A DNA stretch of 64,000 nt from Bianquea renquensis (GCF_014384895.1 NZ_JACRSQ010000003.1:155171-219170), one strand, 5' to 3'; shown: positions 25,386 to 33,957, counted from the first letter of the stretch. Notes: generated by a model not told the origin, from the sequence alone. Numbers and translations: made by a program.

Positions 25386-25912
25386 TTTGCATCCTCCATT
25401 TCCGCAATGGCGTCCTCTACCAACTGTTTTTGATCGGAATCGCTGATGCTTTCGCGGACAAATTTCTCCGCAATGGCTGCCGCCAGGCTGACCGTCTCCC
25501 TCTTTAAAAGATCCCTTGCCTTATCCTGCTCCAGCGCCACTTCCCGCGAAGCCCGCTCCCGGATCCTCGCAGCCTCCTGCCTGGCATCCTCTAAGATGGC
25601 CCGTTCTTTTTCCTGCGCTGTCTTATATGCGTCTTGTATAATCTGATCCCTCTCCGTCATGGCGGCGGCTAGCTTTTGATCATACTCAGCCTTAAGCTCC
25701 TGCGCCTGCTGCTGCTTCTGCTGCGCGTCGTCAATGGAGGACTGAACCATCTCCTTGCGCTTGTCAAGAATCTTCTGCACCGGTTTGAACAGAAGCTTCC
25801 CCAGAATAAAAAACAGCACCAAAACCAAAAGCGCGTGAAAGACCAACTGTAGCGGCATGCTTGAAAAATCAATGACATAGCTCTCTTCTGAAAGGAGCAT
25901 CATATGGAACAT
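25373..25912 (-). CDS. atpF: ATP synthase b subunit
   Basis: 179 residues; one membrane helix near residues 22-42 (LVFHALLVLVLFFILGKLL) and a long charged coiled coil (KILDKRKEMVQSSIDDAQQKQQQAQELKAEY) forming the peripheral stalk. The ATG at 25912 follows GGGAGG. It lies between atpE and atpH. Confidence 0.95.
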   Translation of the reverse strand: MFHMMLLSEESYVIDFSSMPLQLVFHALLVLVLFFILGKLLFKPVQKILDKRKEMVQSSIDDAQQKQQQAQELKAEYDQKLAAAMTERDQIIQDAYKTAQEKERAILEDARQEAARIRERASREVALEQDKARDLLKRETVSLAAAIAEKFVRESISDSDQKQLVEDAIAEMEDANWQN

Positions 25913-25945
25913 AGAGATATCCTCCCTGTGACCTACAAAGAGGCC

Positions 25946-26239
25946 TTATTGTCCAATAATCCGCAGATACCGGCTGATAAGCGGGTTTGCGAAGATCAAC
26001 ATGATGGCGATAAACAGACCGTAGATACCCGTGGTCTCCGCAACGGCACAGCCCATCAACATCGTTCTCACAATGTCGGACTGCGCTCCTGGCTGGCGTC
26101 CAACGGCCTCTGCTCCCTTGCCAGCTGCAAATCCCTGTCCAATACCAGGCCCAATACCAGCGATCATGGCCAAACCGGCACCGATGGCCGAACATGCTAA
26201 GATTAACGCGCTTCCCTGTTCCATACTATAATTTGACAT
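25946..26239 (-). CDS. atpE: ATP synthase c subunit with Na+-type ion site
   Basis: 97 residues forming two membrane helices; the rotor ring. The ion-binding carboxylate is Glu68 in AVAETTGIY. Gln35 (GIGQG), Val66, Thr69, Thr70 and Tyr73 correspond to the Na+-coordinating set known from Ilyobacter tartaricus (Gln32, Val63, Glu65, Ser66, Thr67, Tyr70), offset by 3. Proton-only c subunits usually lack the Gln and the Ser/Thr-Thr pair, so Na+ coupling is likely but not proven. Short C-terminal extension (SRYLRIIGQ). Confidence 0.95.
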   Translation of the reverse strand: MSNYSMEQGSALILACSAIGAGLAMIAGIGPGIGQGFAAGKGAEAVGRQPGAQSDIVRTMLMGCAVAETTGIYGLFIAIMLIFANPLISRYLRIIGQ

Positions 26240-26273
26240 TGCAATATCCTCCTTTAGGTTTGTCTTTTGATCC

Positions 26274-27032
26274 TTATTCCATCGCGCCGCTCACATAGAT
26301 CATACTGAGCATGACGAAGATGAAGCTCTGTAAAACTCCGGCAAACACATCGAAATAGAAGTGCAGGGCCGGTGATATAATATAGGCCAGCATGGGAAGC
26401 ATCCCATAGTAGAGCGCCATAATTATGGTTCCCGCCAGGACGTTCCCCATAAGCCGGAAACTCAGCGAGATGGGATTGGCAACCTCCCCGATAAGGTTGA
26501 TGGGCGTCAAAAGAGTGACCGGCTCAGTAAAGCCCTTCAGCCACCCCTTCAACCCCTTGGCCTTCAGCCCGAAGCCCTGTGTCATAAAGAACGTAATTAA
26601 AGCTAGGCTCAATGTAACCGCTAGATCCGCTGTTGGCGGGCGCATAAATTCGATCCAGACCTTCGATTCCGCCGGGCTGATCCGAAACCAGACGAACAGG
26701 CCGGATAAGTTGCACAGCAGAATGTAGAGAAACATACTTCCGTAGAAAGCAGAAAATTTATGTCCCACGGGCCCCATGGTTCCCACGGCAAAATTGTCCA
26801 ACGCACTGACCGCATACTCCAAAAGATTTTGTATCCCCTTCGGTTTTGCCATAGGGTCAACTCTGCGGAGCTTTCGATTGAGGATCACCGCTGCGATGAT
26901 GAGAAAGGCGGCAATCCAGCAGGCATACCACAGAGAGTCTGTAAATCGAAACTCCAGGCCGAAGATCCGCATCGTCTTTATGACATGAATATTAAAATCC
27001 ACCTCTTCCGAAGACAATAGCAAGTAATTCAT
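26274..27032 (-). CDS. atpB: ATP synthase a subunit
   Basis: 252 residues, at least five membrane helices. The essential stator arginine lies in NPISLSFRLMGNVLAG, and the last helix (DVFAGVLQSFIFVMLSMIYVSGA) is family-typical. It provides the ion half-channels opposite the c ring. Overlaps atpI by 4 bases. Confidence 0.95.
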   Translation of the reverse strand: MNYLLLSSEEVDFNIHVIKTMRIFGLEFRFTDSLWYACWIAAFLIIAAVILNRKLRRVDPMAKPKGIQNLLEYAVSALDNFAVGTMGPVGHKFSAFYGSMFLYILLCNLSGLFVWFRISPAESKVWIEFMRPPTADLAVTLSLALITFFMTQGFGLKAKGLKGWLKGFTEPVTLLTPINLIGEVANPISLSFRLMGNVLAGTIIMALYYGMLPMLAYIISPALHFYFDVFAGVLQSFIFVMLSMIYVSGAME

Positions 27033-27679
27033 CGTGATCTCACCTCCTCATCCTCCTGGGGCTTATCTTTCTCCGCTCCAGACAGTATCTCTTGATACTC
27101 TTCATCAAAAAAAGAAAGTTGTTGTCCCTCATCCTGGCGCTGGTCCTGTGCGCTTGCCTCAACCGGCAAAGGCGTCCTGTCCAGCTTCTTGCGCTTTTTC
27201 TCTCTCTTGCGCGCCTTTAAATTGTACGTCTGCCAGCGATCCCACTGTTCAACGGTTTCATCCTCTTCATCCACCCACTCGTTAAACTCCACGCTTCCAT
27301 CCCTCGGCGTTCGCTTATCCAACAGCGTTTGCGCATAGGTCGCCACCTTCAGGGAAAGCATGGCCAGCGCCGTGGCAAGGACATCGATGGACGGTTCCAG
27401 CGCCGCCACAATCAGTACGGCTGCACTCATAAGATATCGGATGAAATATTGGGCTGACATATATCCCGACGCCCTTCCCGACGGTTTGCTCACCGCCTTT
27501 TTCACCGCGATCTCCATCATCTTAAGGCGGAGGATTGTAAAGAGGCCGCCAAAAAGCACCCCTTTCCCCCATGCCAACGGATCCGCAAAGATGCAACCCA
27601 CGCCAAACAGGAGCAAACAGAAGGCCGCGATTTTCCAGCTGAGCTGTAAAAAAAGTGATGGTGTTTTTGTGTCATTCAT
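27029..27679 (-). CDS. atpI: ATP synthase subunit I-like protein with long charged tail
   Basis: 216 residues. Four hydrophobic segments in the first 120 residues fit AtpI, a membrane protein that assists c-ring assembly and possibly Mg2+ handling. From about residue 125 an unusual, highly charged tail follows: an acidic stretch (EWVDEEDETVEQWDRW), a basic stretch (LKARKREKKRKKLDR) and another acid-rich end. Normal AtpI is about 120-130 residues. Start taken at 27679, the first internal ATG after the overlapping end of atpZ; the ribosome site is only moderate. Confidence 0.75.
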   Translation of the reverse strand: MNDTKTPSLFLQLSWKIAAFCLLLFGVGCIFADPLAWGKGVLFGGLFTILRLKMMEIAVKKAVSKPSGRASGYMSAQYFIRYLMSAAVLIVAALEPSIDVLATALAMLSLKVATYAQTLLDKRTPRDGSVEFNEWVDEEDETVEQWDRWQTYNLKARKREKKRKKLDRTPLPVEASAQDQRQDEGQQLSFFDEEYQEILSGAEKDKPQEDEEVRSR

Positions 27680-27989
27680 TGTGACCTGAGTCCTTTCCGG
27701 TCTCCTTCTTCGGCCCCCCATCCGACACTCGACGCTTCGATGATGAGGCCGCCTGCTTCATGGCCCAAACGTATAGATTTCGAAATGCCGCCGCAACTCC
27801 CACCACTGCACCAACAATGATCCAAAGCGGCTGCGTTTGAAACCGCTGGTCCAGCCATGCGCCTCCCAGCATTCCAATCAGAATCGGAATCAGCATGACA
27901 AGGCCCAGATGTCCGATCTGTGATAATCCCTTCAGCACCCGATGATCCAGCTCGAATCCCTCCCGACAGTCTCCATGATTCCGAGTCAA
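27672..27989 (-). CDS. atpZ: AtpZ-type ATP synthase accessory membrane protein
   Basis: About 105 residues with two membrane helices (IGHLGLVMLIPILIGMLGGAWLD; PLWIIVGAVVGVAAAFRNLY), matching the AtpZ family found as first gene of many atp operons and proposed to form a Mg2+/Ca2+ transporter with AtpI. The start is uncertain: the longest frame opens with TTG at 27989, but the GGGAGG at 27959-27964 lies downstream of it; an internal GTG at 27938 is rather far from that site. It is the first gene after the promoter at 28004-28032. Confidence 0.75.
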   Translation of the reverse strand: MTRNHGDCREGFELDHRVLKGLSQIGHLGLVMLIPILIGMLGGAWLDQRFQTQPLWIIVGAVVGVAAAFRNLYVWAMKQAASSSKRRVSDGGPKKETGKDSGHNE

Positions 27990-28003
27990 ATGCCATATCT
28001 TTT

Positions 28004-28032
28004 ATTAAACCATAAAAGGAGTCGTTTGACAA
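28004..28032 (-). promoter_or_regulatory. Promoter of the ATP synthase operon
   Basis: Minus strand: -35 TTGTCA (28027-28032), 17-base spacer, -10 TTTAAT (28004-28009). It directly abuts the stop codon of the upstream amylase-family gene; no terminator separates them, so read-through is possible. Confidence 0.65.
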
Positions 28033-28033
28033 G

Positions 28034-29362
28034 CTATTGCTCATCATTTTTATCAAAAATCTTCCAGTACCGTATGCTGTAAGGCGCTAGCTCACTGCCT
28101 CCGCCGAAGTCATGTACCGCATCGGTCAAAATATCCACCGCCCTTCCCGCCCTCGCGTCAAAATGGGCCTGGTAGGCTGTCGGCGCAGCGTTGACGGCGA
28201 CTATGATTCGTTCTCGGTCGAACTCGCGCTGAAAGATCAGCTGCTCATTGGTCAGAAGCAACTTGGTGAAATCCCCGTAGCACAAGGCCCGACTGCCCCG
28301 GTGCGCTTTGGCATAGGCGCCAATGCGCTCCGTGAGATCCGTTTCAAGTGCCTCCTCAAAAGATGGCCGAAGCGCTGCGTCGGAGTGGCCTTGCTTCTCC
28401 CCTACCGCTCCCCACTCACTGCCATAATACACGCAAGGGATTCCCGGCATGGAGAAAAGAAGCCCATAAATCAGCGGAAGATGCTCTTTTTGCCTTAATA
28501 TGGACGCAATCCTCGACACATCATGATTGTCCACAAAATTGAAAAGATGCTTTCCTTTATATAGTGTCCAATTCTCAGGGCCGAACTGTCGAAGCAATGA
28601 ATGTGCAATCTCAAACAGATTCATACTGTTAAAGCTGGAATATAGGCCTTTATAGCACTCATAGTTGGTTACACTGTGGAGCATCTCATCATTGACCAGC
28701 TGATTATAGTCCCCGTGCAGCATCTCCCCGACGAGAAAGAAGTCCCCTTTTTGCTCATCACAAAACTTCCGAAGCCGCTTGATAAAGTCTCGATCCAGAC
28801 TGTATGCCACGTCCAGCCGAAGGCCGTCAATGTGGAATTCCTGAATCCACCGCCCCACTGCCTCCAGGATGTGATGGATGACCGCCTCATTGCGCAGGTT
28901 CAACTTAACCAGCTCAAAATGGCCTTCCCAGCCCTCATACCAGAGTCCATCATTGTATCCGTTGTTGCCATGAAAATCGATACAAAACCAGTCTCTATAC
29001 GCGGACTTCTCTCGGTTGCGCAGGACATCCTGAAATGCCCAAAATCCACGGCCCACATGGTTGAACACACCGTCCAGCACAATCCGAATGCCGCTCTCGT
29101 GAAGCTTCTGACAAACGACTGCAAAATCTTCATTGGTCCCCAGCCTGACATCAAGCCGGCCATAATCCCTTGTATCGTACCCATGGGAATCCGATTCCCA
29201 TACCGGCGAAAAATAAATGGCGTTGGCCCCTAGCCGCTGGATATGAGGAATCCAATCCAGCACCTTGAGAATCCTTGGCGAGAGAGTCGAATCGTTTACA
29301 GGCGGTGCGCCGCAAAATCCCAGGGGATAGATCTGATAAAAAACACTTTCAAAAGCCCACAA
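28034..29362 (-). CDS. GH13 alpha-amylase-family glycosidase (cytoplasmic)
   Basis: 442 residues, no signal peptide. Glycoside hydrolase 13 barrel: region I RIVLDGVFNHVG, region II GLRLDVA with the nucleophile Asp, region III FFLVGEML with the acid/base Glu, region IV FNFVDNHDVSR with the transition-state Asp. The short N-terminus (WAFESVFYQIYPLGFCG) lacks the extra domain of neopullulanases; the overall pattern fits an intracellular maltodextrin-hydrolysing or maltogenic enzyme. The start is TTG at 29362 behind GGAGGG at 8 bases. Substrate not determinable from the sequence. Confidence 0.85.
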   Translation of the reverse strand: MWAFESVFYQIYPLGFCGAPPVNDSTLSPRILKVLDWIPHIQRLGANAIYFSPVWESDSHGYDTRDYGRLDVRLGTNEDFAVVCQKLHESGIRIVLDGVFNHVGRGFWAFQDVLRNREKSAYRDWFCIDFHGNNGYNDGLWYEGWEGHFELVKLNLRNEAVIHHILEAVGRWIQEFHIDGLRLDVAYSLDRDFIKRLRKFCDEQKGDFFLVGEMLHGDYNQLVNDEMLHSVTNYECYKGLYSSFNSMNLFEIAHSLLRQFGPENWTLYKGKHLFNFVDNHDVSRIASILRQKEHLPLIYGLLFSMPGIPCVYYGSEWGAVGEKQGHSDAALRPSFEEALETDLTERIGAYAKAHRGSRALCYGDFTKLLLTNEQLIFQREFDRERIIVAVNAAPTAYQAHFDARAGRAVDILTDAVHDFGGGSELAPYSIRYWKIFDKNDEQ

Positions 29363-29411
29363 TCTTGATGCCCTCCATTTCGTAAAACCAAATCGCTAAC
29401 ACGACACGATC

Positions 29412-29440
29412 AGTATACCACAATTGCGTTCCCATGTCTC
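29412..29440 (-). promoter_or_regulatory. Weak promoter of the GH13 gene
   Basis: Minus strand: -10 TATACT (29412-29417) with an extended TGG just upstream, 17-base spacer, and a poor -35 GAGACA (29435-29440). Confidence 0.45.
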
Positions 29441-29517
29441 TAGACAAATACTGGTCTGTGTTGAAAACCATGCTAGTAGTATGGCAGTCCATACCTCTCT
29501 ATATGCCTATTTGCGCA

Positions 29518-29553
29518 AAAAACCGCAAGCCTTTGCCTGTGGCCGCGGTTTTG
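29518..29553 (-). terminator. Terminator after feoB
   Basis: Minus-strand stem AAACCGC/GCGGTTT (arms 29545-29551 and 29520-29526) with an 18-base loop, followed by TTT. It lies about 75 bases downstream of the feoB stop. Confidence 0.6.
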
Positions 29554-29627
29554 TACCATTGGTCTGCCCTAAAATTGTACCGGTGCGTATCACGCCCCTT
29601 GCTGTTGACCTTGCTTCAAGCGGATCT

Positions 29628-31649
29628 TCACATCAGAACCCTCGCCACGAAAAAGACCAAAACAGCGACTCCGTAGGCGGCGGCCGTTTGATACAGCGCC
29701 GTCAAGAGCGCTTCCTTCCACGAGCCCATCTCTCGCTTTGTAGCTGCAAACGCCGCTACGCAGGGCATATACAGAATCGTAAAAGTCAAAAAAGCCAGGG
29801 CGCTGGCGGGAGTCGGAAAGATCGCGCCAAGTGCGGTTGAAAGCTGTAGGTCGTTGGCCGCACCGGTCAAGACCGTTAAGGTGCTGACAACCGTTTCCTT
29901 CGCTGTAAGTCCTGTGATTAAAGCGGTGGACGCTCTCCAGTCTGAAAATCCCAGAGGGGTAAAAATTGGTGCGATCAGCGAGCCGATGGATGCAAGAATG
30001 CTATCTGCGCTGTCTGTCACCATGTTTAGAGACCAATCCATGCTCTGTAAAAACCAGATCGCGATAGACGCAATAAATATGATGGTAAAGGCCCGGTGAA
30101 TAAAGTCTTTCGCCTTTTCCCACATATGCAGGAGAACGCTTTTGACCGTTGGCAGGCGATAGGCCGGCAATTCCATAACGAATGGCACCGGGTTGCCTTT
30201 GAACGCCGTACTCTTGAGAAGGAAGCCGGACCCGATGGCGACTAAGATTCCCAGGACATAGAGCCCAATCATGACAAGGGCGCCATGTCTGGGGAAGAAA
30301 GCCGCTGTGATCATCCCATAGATGGGAAGCTTAGCGCTGCAAGACATAAAGGGTGTCAAAATAATCGTCATCTTCCGGTCCCGCTCGCTGGAGAGAGTGC
30401 GCGTAGCCATGATTGCTGGCACGCTGCACCCAAAGCCTATGAGCATCGGGACAAAGGAGCGCCCCGACAAACCGATCTTTCGCAGCAGCTTATCCATGAC
30501 GAAGGCGACACGCGCCATATACCCGCTGTCCTCCAGCAAAGACAGAAAGAAAAACAAAAGGACGATAATGGGCAAAAAGGACAGCACACTGCCTACGCCG
30601 GCGCAAACGCCGTTAATCAACAGCGATTGTAGCCACTCACTGACATGGGCCTGAGACAGCGAAGACGATAGCCAGCCAGAAAACCAGCTAATTCCGCTCT
30701 CCAACAATTTCTGGAGGGGAGCGCCCAAGACACTGAATGTCAGCCAAAAGATGAGAAGCATAACCAGCAAAAAGATGGGAATGCCAGCATATTTATGGGT
30801 CAAAACACGGTCAATCTGTTCCGAGCGGATCTGTTCCTTTGTCTCCTGGTGCTTAACGACACAGTCCTGACACACCGCCTCGATGTACGTATATCGCATA
30901 TCCGCCAAAGCGGCCTCCCGGTCTGTCTGGAGATTCGCCTCCATCTCCTGGACTACATGTTCGATGATATGGCATTGATTGTCCGTCAGCCTCAGAGCCT
31001 TTTCCATGGGTTCATCCCCTTCAACCAGCTTGGTTGCGGCAAACCGCGTAGGATATCCGGCTTCTTTCGCCTGGTCTTCAATTATATGGGCGATGGAGTG
31101 GATCGCCTTATGTACCTCGCCGGAGCAAAAGTCCATTTTGGCTGGCATCTTCCCCCCCTGTGCTGTCTTCATGAGCTGATCTATCAGATCCGCGATTCCT
31201 TCGTTTTTCCCCGCGGAAATGGGAATAACCGGAATTCCCAGATGCTCCGATAGCACATCCACATGGATCACATTGCCGCTTGCTCGCACTTCGTCCATCA
31301 TATTGAGGGCCATCACCATGGGAATGCCCAGTTCCATCAGCTGCAGCGATAGGTATAGATTGCGCTCGATGTTGGTGGCATCCACGATATTGAGAATCAC
31401 ATCGGGATGCTCCTTCAGCACAAAATCTCTCGTCACCACCTCTTCTGAGGTATAGGGCGATAAGGAATAAATGCCAGGCAGATCCACGACCACCGCGTCT
31501 TTATGTGCTCGGATGCGCCCTTCCTTTTTCTCCACTGTAACTCCTGGAAAATTTCCAACGTGCTGATTGCTCCCCGTCAAACAATTGAACAAAGTGGTCT
31601 TTCCACTATTTTGGTTGCCTGCAAGGGCAATCAAATACCCCTCTCTCAT
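29628..31649 (-). CDS. feoB: Ferrous iron transporter FeoB
   Basis: 673 residues. N-terminal GTPase: G1 GNQNSGKT (about residues 11-18), G2 VTVEKKEG, G3 DLPGIYSL, G4 ALNMMDE; then the FeoB helical spacer (about 165-270) and C-terminal membrane part with two Gate domains (GFGCSVPAIMATRTL; TPFMSCSAKLPIYGMI). Imports Fe2+ across the cytoplasmic membrane. The start overlaps the feoA stop as ATGA. Confidence 0.96.
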   Translation of the reverse strand: MREGYLIALAGNQNSGKTTLFNCLTGSNQHVGNFPGVTVEKKEGRIRAHKDAVVVDLPGIYSLSPYTSEEVVTRDFVLKEHPDVILNIVDATNIERNLYLSLQLMELGIPMVMALNMMDEVRASGNVIHVDVLSEHLGIPVIPISAGKNEGIADLIDQLMKTAQGGKMPAKMDFCSGEVHKAIHSIAHIIEDQAKEAGYPTRFAATKLVEGDEPMEKALRLTDNQCHIIEHVVQEMEANLQTDREAALADMRYTYIEAVCQDCVVKHQETKEQIRSEQIDRVLTHKYAGIPIFLLVMLLIFWLTFSVLGAPLQKLLESGISWFSGWLSSSLSQAHVSEWLQSLLINGVCAGVGSVLSFLPIIVLLFFFLSLLEDSGYMARVAFVMDKLLRKIGLSGRSFVPMLIGFGCSVPAIMATRTLSSERDRKMTIILTPFMSCSAKLPIYGMITAAFFPRHGALVMIGLYVLGILVAIGSGFLLKSTAFKGNPVPFVMELPAYRLPTVKSVLLHMWEKAKDFIHRAFTIIFIASIAIWFLQSMDWSLNMVTDSADSILASIGSLIAPIFTPLGFSDWRASTALITGLTAKETVVSTLTVLTGAANDLQLSTALGAIFPTPASALAFLTFTILYMPCVAAFAATKREMGSWKEALLTALYQTAAAYGVAVLVFFVARVLM

Positions 31650-31879
31650 TTCCCAAGCTCCTCTCGAATTTCAATCTTCGCCGCATCCTCCCGGCGGATT
31701 GTCAGAACGTAGCTTCTGAGGTATAGTTCGATGGGATCGCCCATGGGCGCTACTTTTCGGACAAACACTCTGGTCTTCGGTGTGAGCCCCATATCCAAGA
31801 GCCTGCGGCGAAGAGCGCCTTCTCCCCCCACGGAGACAATAATGCCGCCCTGTCCAGGCTTAAGAGAGTCTAGTGTCAT
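31646..31879 (-). CDS. feoA: FeoA SH3-like iron transport accessory protein
   Basis: 77 residues with the FeoA pattern: MTLDSLKPGQGGIIVSVGG, LRRRLLDMGLTPKTRVFVRKVAPMGDPIELYLRSY. It is thought to interact with the FeoB GTPase domain. The ATG at 31879 follows GGGGGAAGC; longer in-frame starts at 31915 and 31942 run into the promoter. Confidence 0.92.
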   Translation of the reverse strand: MTLDSLKPGQGGIIVSVGGEGALRRRLLDMGLTPKTRVFVRKVAPMGDPIELYLRSYVLTIRREDAAKIEIREELGK

Positions 31880-31895
31880 GCTGCTTCCCCCCGCT

Positions 31896-31909
31896 GTGTT
31901 AATTAGCAC
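31896..31909 (-). promoter_or_regulatory. Near-palindrome at the feoAB transcription start
   Basis: Minus strand GTGCTAATTAACAC, a near-perfect dyad (one mismatched pair) lying just after the -10 box. Its position suits an iron-responsive repressor, but the sequence does not clearly match a Fur box, so the regulator is left open. Confidence 0.35.
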
Positions 31910-31913
31910 TCTC

Positions 31914-31942
31914 ATCTTACGACACTCTCGATTCTTTGTCAA
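31914..31942 (-). promoter_or_regulatory. Promoter of feoAB
   Basis: Minus strand: consensus -35 TTGACA (31937-31942), 17-base spacer, -10 TAAGAT (31914-31919). Confidence 0.75.
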
Positions 31943-32083
31943 GAAGGTTCATGAAAAGTCCTGCCTACCTTCCGCTTACTGCTACATATTCAATCGAGCA
32001 GGGGACCGTAAGCATGTGATTTGACGACGCAAGGCAAAAGGGAGCATATGATCGATTTTGCATATTTCTTGCTCTTTTTTAGC

Positions 32084-32112
32084 TTGAACTAGGCAAGATT
32101 ATGCTATATACT
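32084..32112 (+). promoter_or_regulatory. Promoter of the ADP-ribosylglycohydrolase-like gene
   Basis: -35 TTGAAC (32084-32089), 17-base spacer, -10 TATACT (32107-32112), about 30 bases ahead of the start codon with AGGAGG between. Confidence 0.7.
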
Positions 32113-32144
32113 GGAGGTAATTCAAATCTAAAGGAGGAATTGAC

Positions 32145-33512
32145 ATGGCAGGTTGGACATCTTTAGAAAAATTATTGCGTTTTGAGATCACGCAAAGGAC
32201 AGAAGAAGGCTGCAAGACAGAAGGATACAAAGAAATGCTGGAGGCTTCCCCGAAGGACGAGGCTTCTCTGAATCAGCTGTATGACTCCCTCATGGCGCTC
32301 CCCATCGACGAATCTTTTCCGTATCAGGAGCCTTCCGATCTAGATGGAATCCGGCGCGAGCGGCCTGAACAGCAGCCTGCACCGGCAAGCGCATCCCCGT
32401 CCTATGACTTCTTCTTGGGCGCGTGGTTAGGGCGAAGCGCCGGCTGCGCCCTAGGAAAACCTGTGGAGGCGGGACCCTTTATGGGTGGTCAGAATGGCAT
32501 TCCCGGCTGGAAAATGGTCTACGAGTGGTTTGCCGGCGCTGGAGCGTATCCCATCCACACCTATACCCCCGGCTCCTCCTCAGCGGAGCAGGTATATGGA
32601 CTACGCGTCAATCCGAATCACAGCCTGCGGGAGACGATTCAGTACATGGAGACGGATGACGATATCCGCTATACCGTTTTAGGTCTGATTTTGATGGAAC
32701 AAAAGGGACTGCAATGGGATACCTGGGATGTAGGGAATCTGTGGCTTACCCATCTCCCATACCACCTGGTCTGCACTGCGGAGCGCCAGGCCTATTTGAA
32801 CCTCCCCTTTGCACATGACCGGTTGGCTACCTCAACCACCCCACAGGAACGGCAGGCTGTCTTGGACTGGGTTCGCACTTACCGCAATCCCTACCGCGAG
32901 TGGATCGGCGCCCAGATCCGCGTTGACGGATATGCCTATGCCGCCGCCGGAAACCCAGAATTAGCGGCAGAACTTGCCTGGCGGGACGCTTCCCTGTCCC
33001 ACGTCAAAAACGGAATCTACGGCGCTATGTATTGCTCTGCCATGATTGCCGCCGCCTTTGTCGAAAAGGACACAGAATCCATCATTCAGGCCGGTCTCCG
33101 GCAGATTCCCCGCAATTGCCGTCTGGCTCACGATATTCAAAAGGCTATGGAGATCACGGCCTCCGCTAAGGACGAGCTGGATCTCGTCTCCAAAATCTGG
33201 GATGCCTTCTGTCACTATGATCCTGTGCATACAAACAATAACGCGGCTCTCTGCACCGCCGCTCTTCTGTATGCCGGTGACGACTTTGAAAAAGCCATCA
33301 CAACCGCAGTGCTGGGCGGCTGGGACACGGACTGTAACGGTGCGACGGTGGGATCCATCATGGGAGCCAAATTAGGCGCCTCCAATCTGCCCAAGAACTG
33401 GACAGAGCCTCTCCACGATACGCTCTATTCCGCCATCCCCGGTTTCCACCCTATCGCCATCAGCGAATGCGCGAAGCGCAGCTATGAGACATACCAAAAG
33501 ATCAAGGGATAG
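32145..33512 (+). CDS. ADP-ribosylglycohydrolase-family protein
   Basis: 455 residues. Residues about 1-85 are a proline/acid-rich N-terminal part without recognised domain; the rest is the ADP-ribosylglycohydrolase fold. Metal-binding motifs are readable: DFFLGAWLGRSAGCALGKPVEAG, the METDDDIRYTVLGL aspartate triplet, and GGWDTDCNGATVGSIMGAKLG near the C-terminus with the second Asp set. Such enzymes remove ADP-ribose from proteins or small molecules; the exact substrate is unknown. Monocistronic between a promoter and a strong terminator. Confidence 0.85.
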   Translation: MAGWTSLEKLLRFEITQRTEEGCKTEGYKEMLEASPKDEASLNQLYDSLMALPIDESFPYQEPSDLDGIRRERPEQQPAPASASPSYDFFLGAWLGRSAGCALGKPVEAGPFMGGQNGIPGWKMVYEWFAGAGAYPIHTYTPGSSSAEQVYGLRVNPNHSLRETIQYMETDDDIRYTVLGLILMEQKGLQWDTWDVGNLWLTHLPYHLVCTAERQAYLNLPFAHDRLATSTTPQERQAVLDWVRTYRNPYREWIGAQIRVDGYAYAAAGNPELAAELAWRDASLSHVKNGIYGAMYCSAMIAAAFVEKDTESIIQAGLRQIPRNCRLAHDIQKAMEITASAKDELDLVSKIWDAFCHYDPVHTNNNAALCTAALLYAGDDFEKAITTAVLGGWDTDCNGATVGSIMGAKLGASNLPKNWTEPLHDTLYSAIPGFHPIAISECAKRSYETYQKIKG

Positions 33513-33538
33513 CGCATCGCCGTGACCTAAATGACTGA

Positions 33539-33601
33539 CAGCATGCCGTGGACATAAACGAAAGATACATATCGTTTATATCAGCGGCATGCTGCATTTT
33601 A
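33539..33601 (+). terminator. Terminator with double stem
   Basis: Outer arms CAGCATGCCG (33539-33548) and CGGCATGCTG (33585-33594), inner dyad ATAAACGA/TCGTTTAT, then CATTTTATT. Ends the gene at 32145-33512. Confidence 0.8.
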
Positions 33602-33644
33602 TTCTTCCAAAGTCCACCTGAGGGCAGCCATTTCCAATAAATGC

Positions 33645-33671
33645 AAAAGAGCTTCCTGGTACAGGAAGCTC
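33645..33671 (-). terminator. Terminator of the tRNA-Glu/tRNA-Cys transcript
   Basis: Minus-strand stem GAGCTTCCTG-TAC-CAGGAAGCTC followed by TTTT, directly after tRNA-Cys. Confidence 0.85.
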
Positions 33672-33676
33672 TCAAG

Positions 33677-33747
33677 AGGCGCCACCCAGATTTGAACTGG
33701 GGGTGAAGGTGTTGCAGACCTCTGCCTTACCACTTGGCTATGGCGCC
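33677..33747 (-). tRNA. tRNA-Cys (GCA)
   Basis: 71 bases. Acceptor stem GGCGCCA/TGGCGCC, anticodon loop TCTGCAA giving GCA, T-loop GTTCAAATC, and U73 as expected for cysteine. CCA is not encoded. Three bases after tRNA-Glu. Confidence 0.93.
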
Positions 33748-33750
33748 ATA

Positions 33751-33822
33751 TGACCCGTGAGAGAATCGAACTCTCGTTACCGCCGTGAAAGGGCGATGTC
33801 TTGACCGCTTGACCAACGGGCC
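33751..33822 (-). tRNA. tRNA-Glu (TTC)
   Basis: 72 bases. Acceptor stem GGCCCGT/ACGGGTC with one G-U pair, anticodon TTC in CCTTTCAC, T-loop GTTCGATTC, discriminator A. CCA not encoded. First of the two-tRNA transcript. Confidence 0.93.
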
Positions 33823-33852
33823 TTCCTTATGTTGTGCTCAAAACTGGATTAC

Positions 33853-33882
33853 AGTATACCATAGTGGACAAATCTCTGTCAA
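33853..33882 (-). promoter_or_regulatory. Promoter of the tRNA-Glu/tRNA-Cys operon
   Basis: Minus strand: -35 TTGACA (33877-33882), 18-base spacer, -10 TATACT (33853-33858), about 30 bases before tRNA-Glu. Confidence 0.75.
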
Positions 33883-33957
33883 TACCTAATTTTATATTTT
33901 TTGCCGCAAAATATTTGGCTGTAAATTGAACAGTATCCCCCCTGTCTACCTCTTATT

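Noticed and set aside
29510..29519. Shared TTTGCGCAAA operator with the rhamnosidase promoter (38233-38242)
   Set aside because: The copy at 29510-29519 lies behind a terminator and not at a promoter; a 10-base palindrome can recur by chance.
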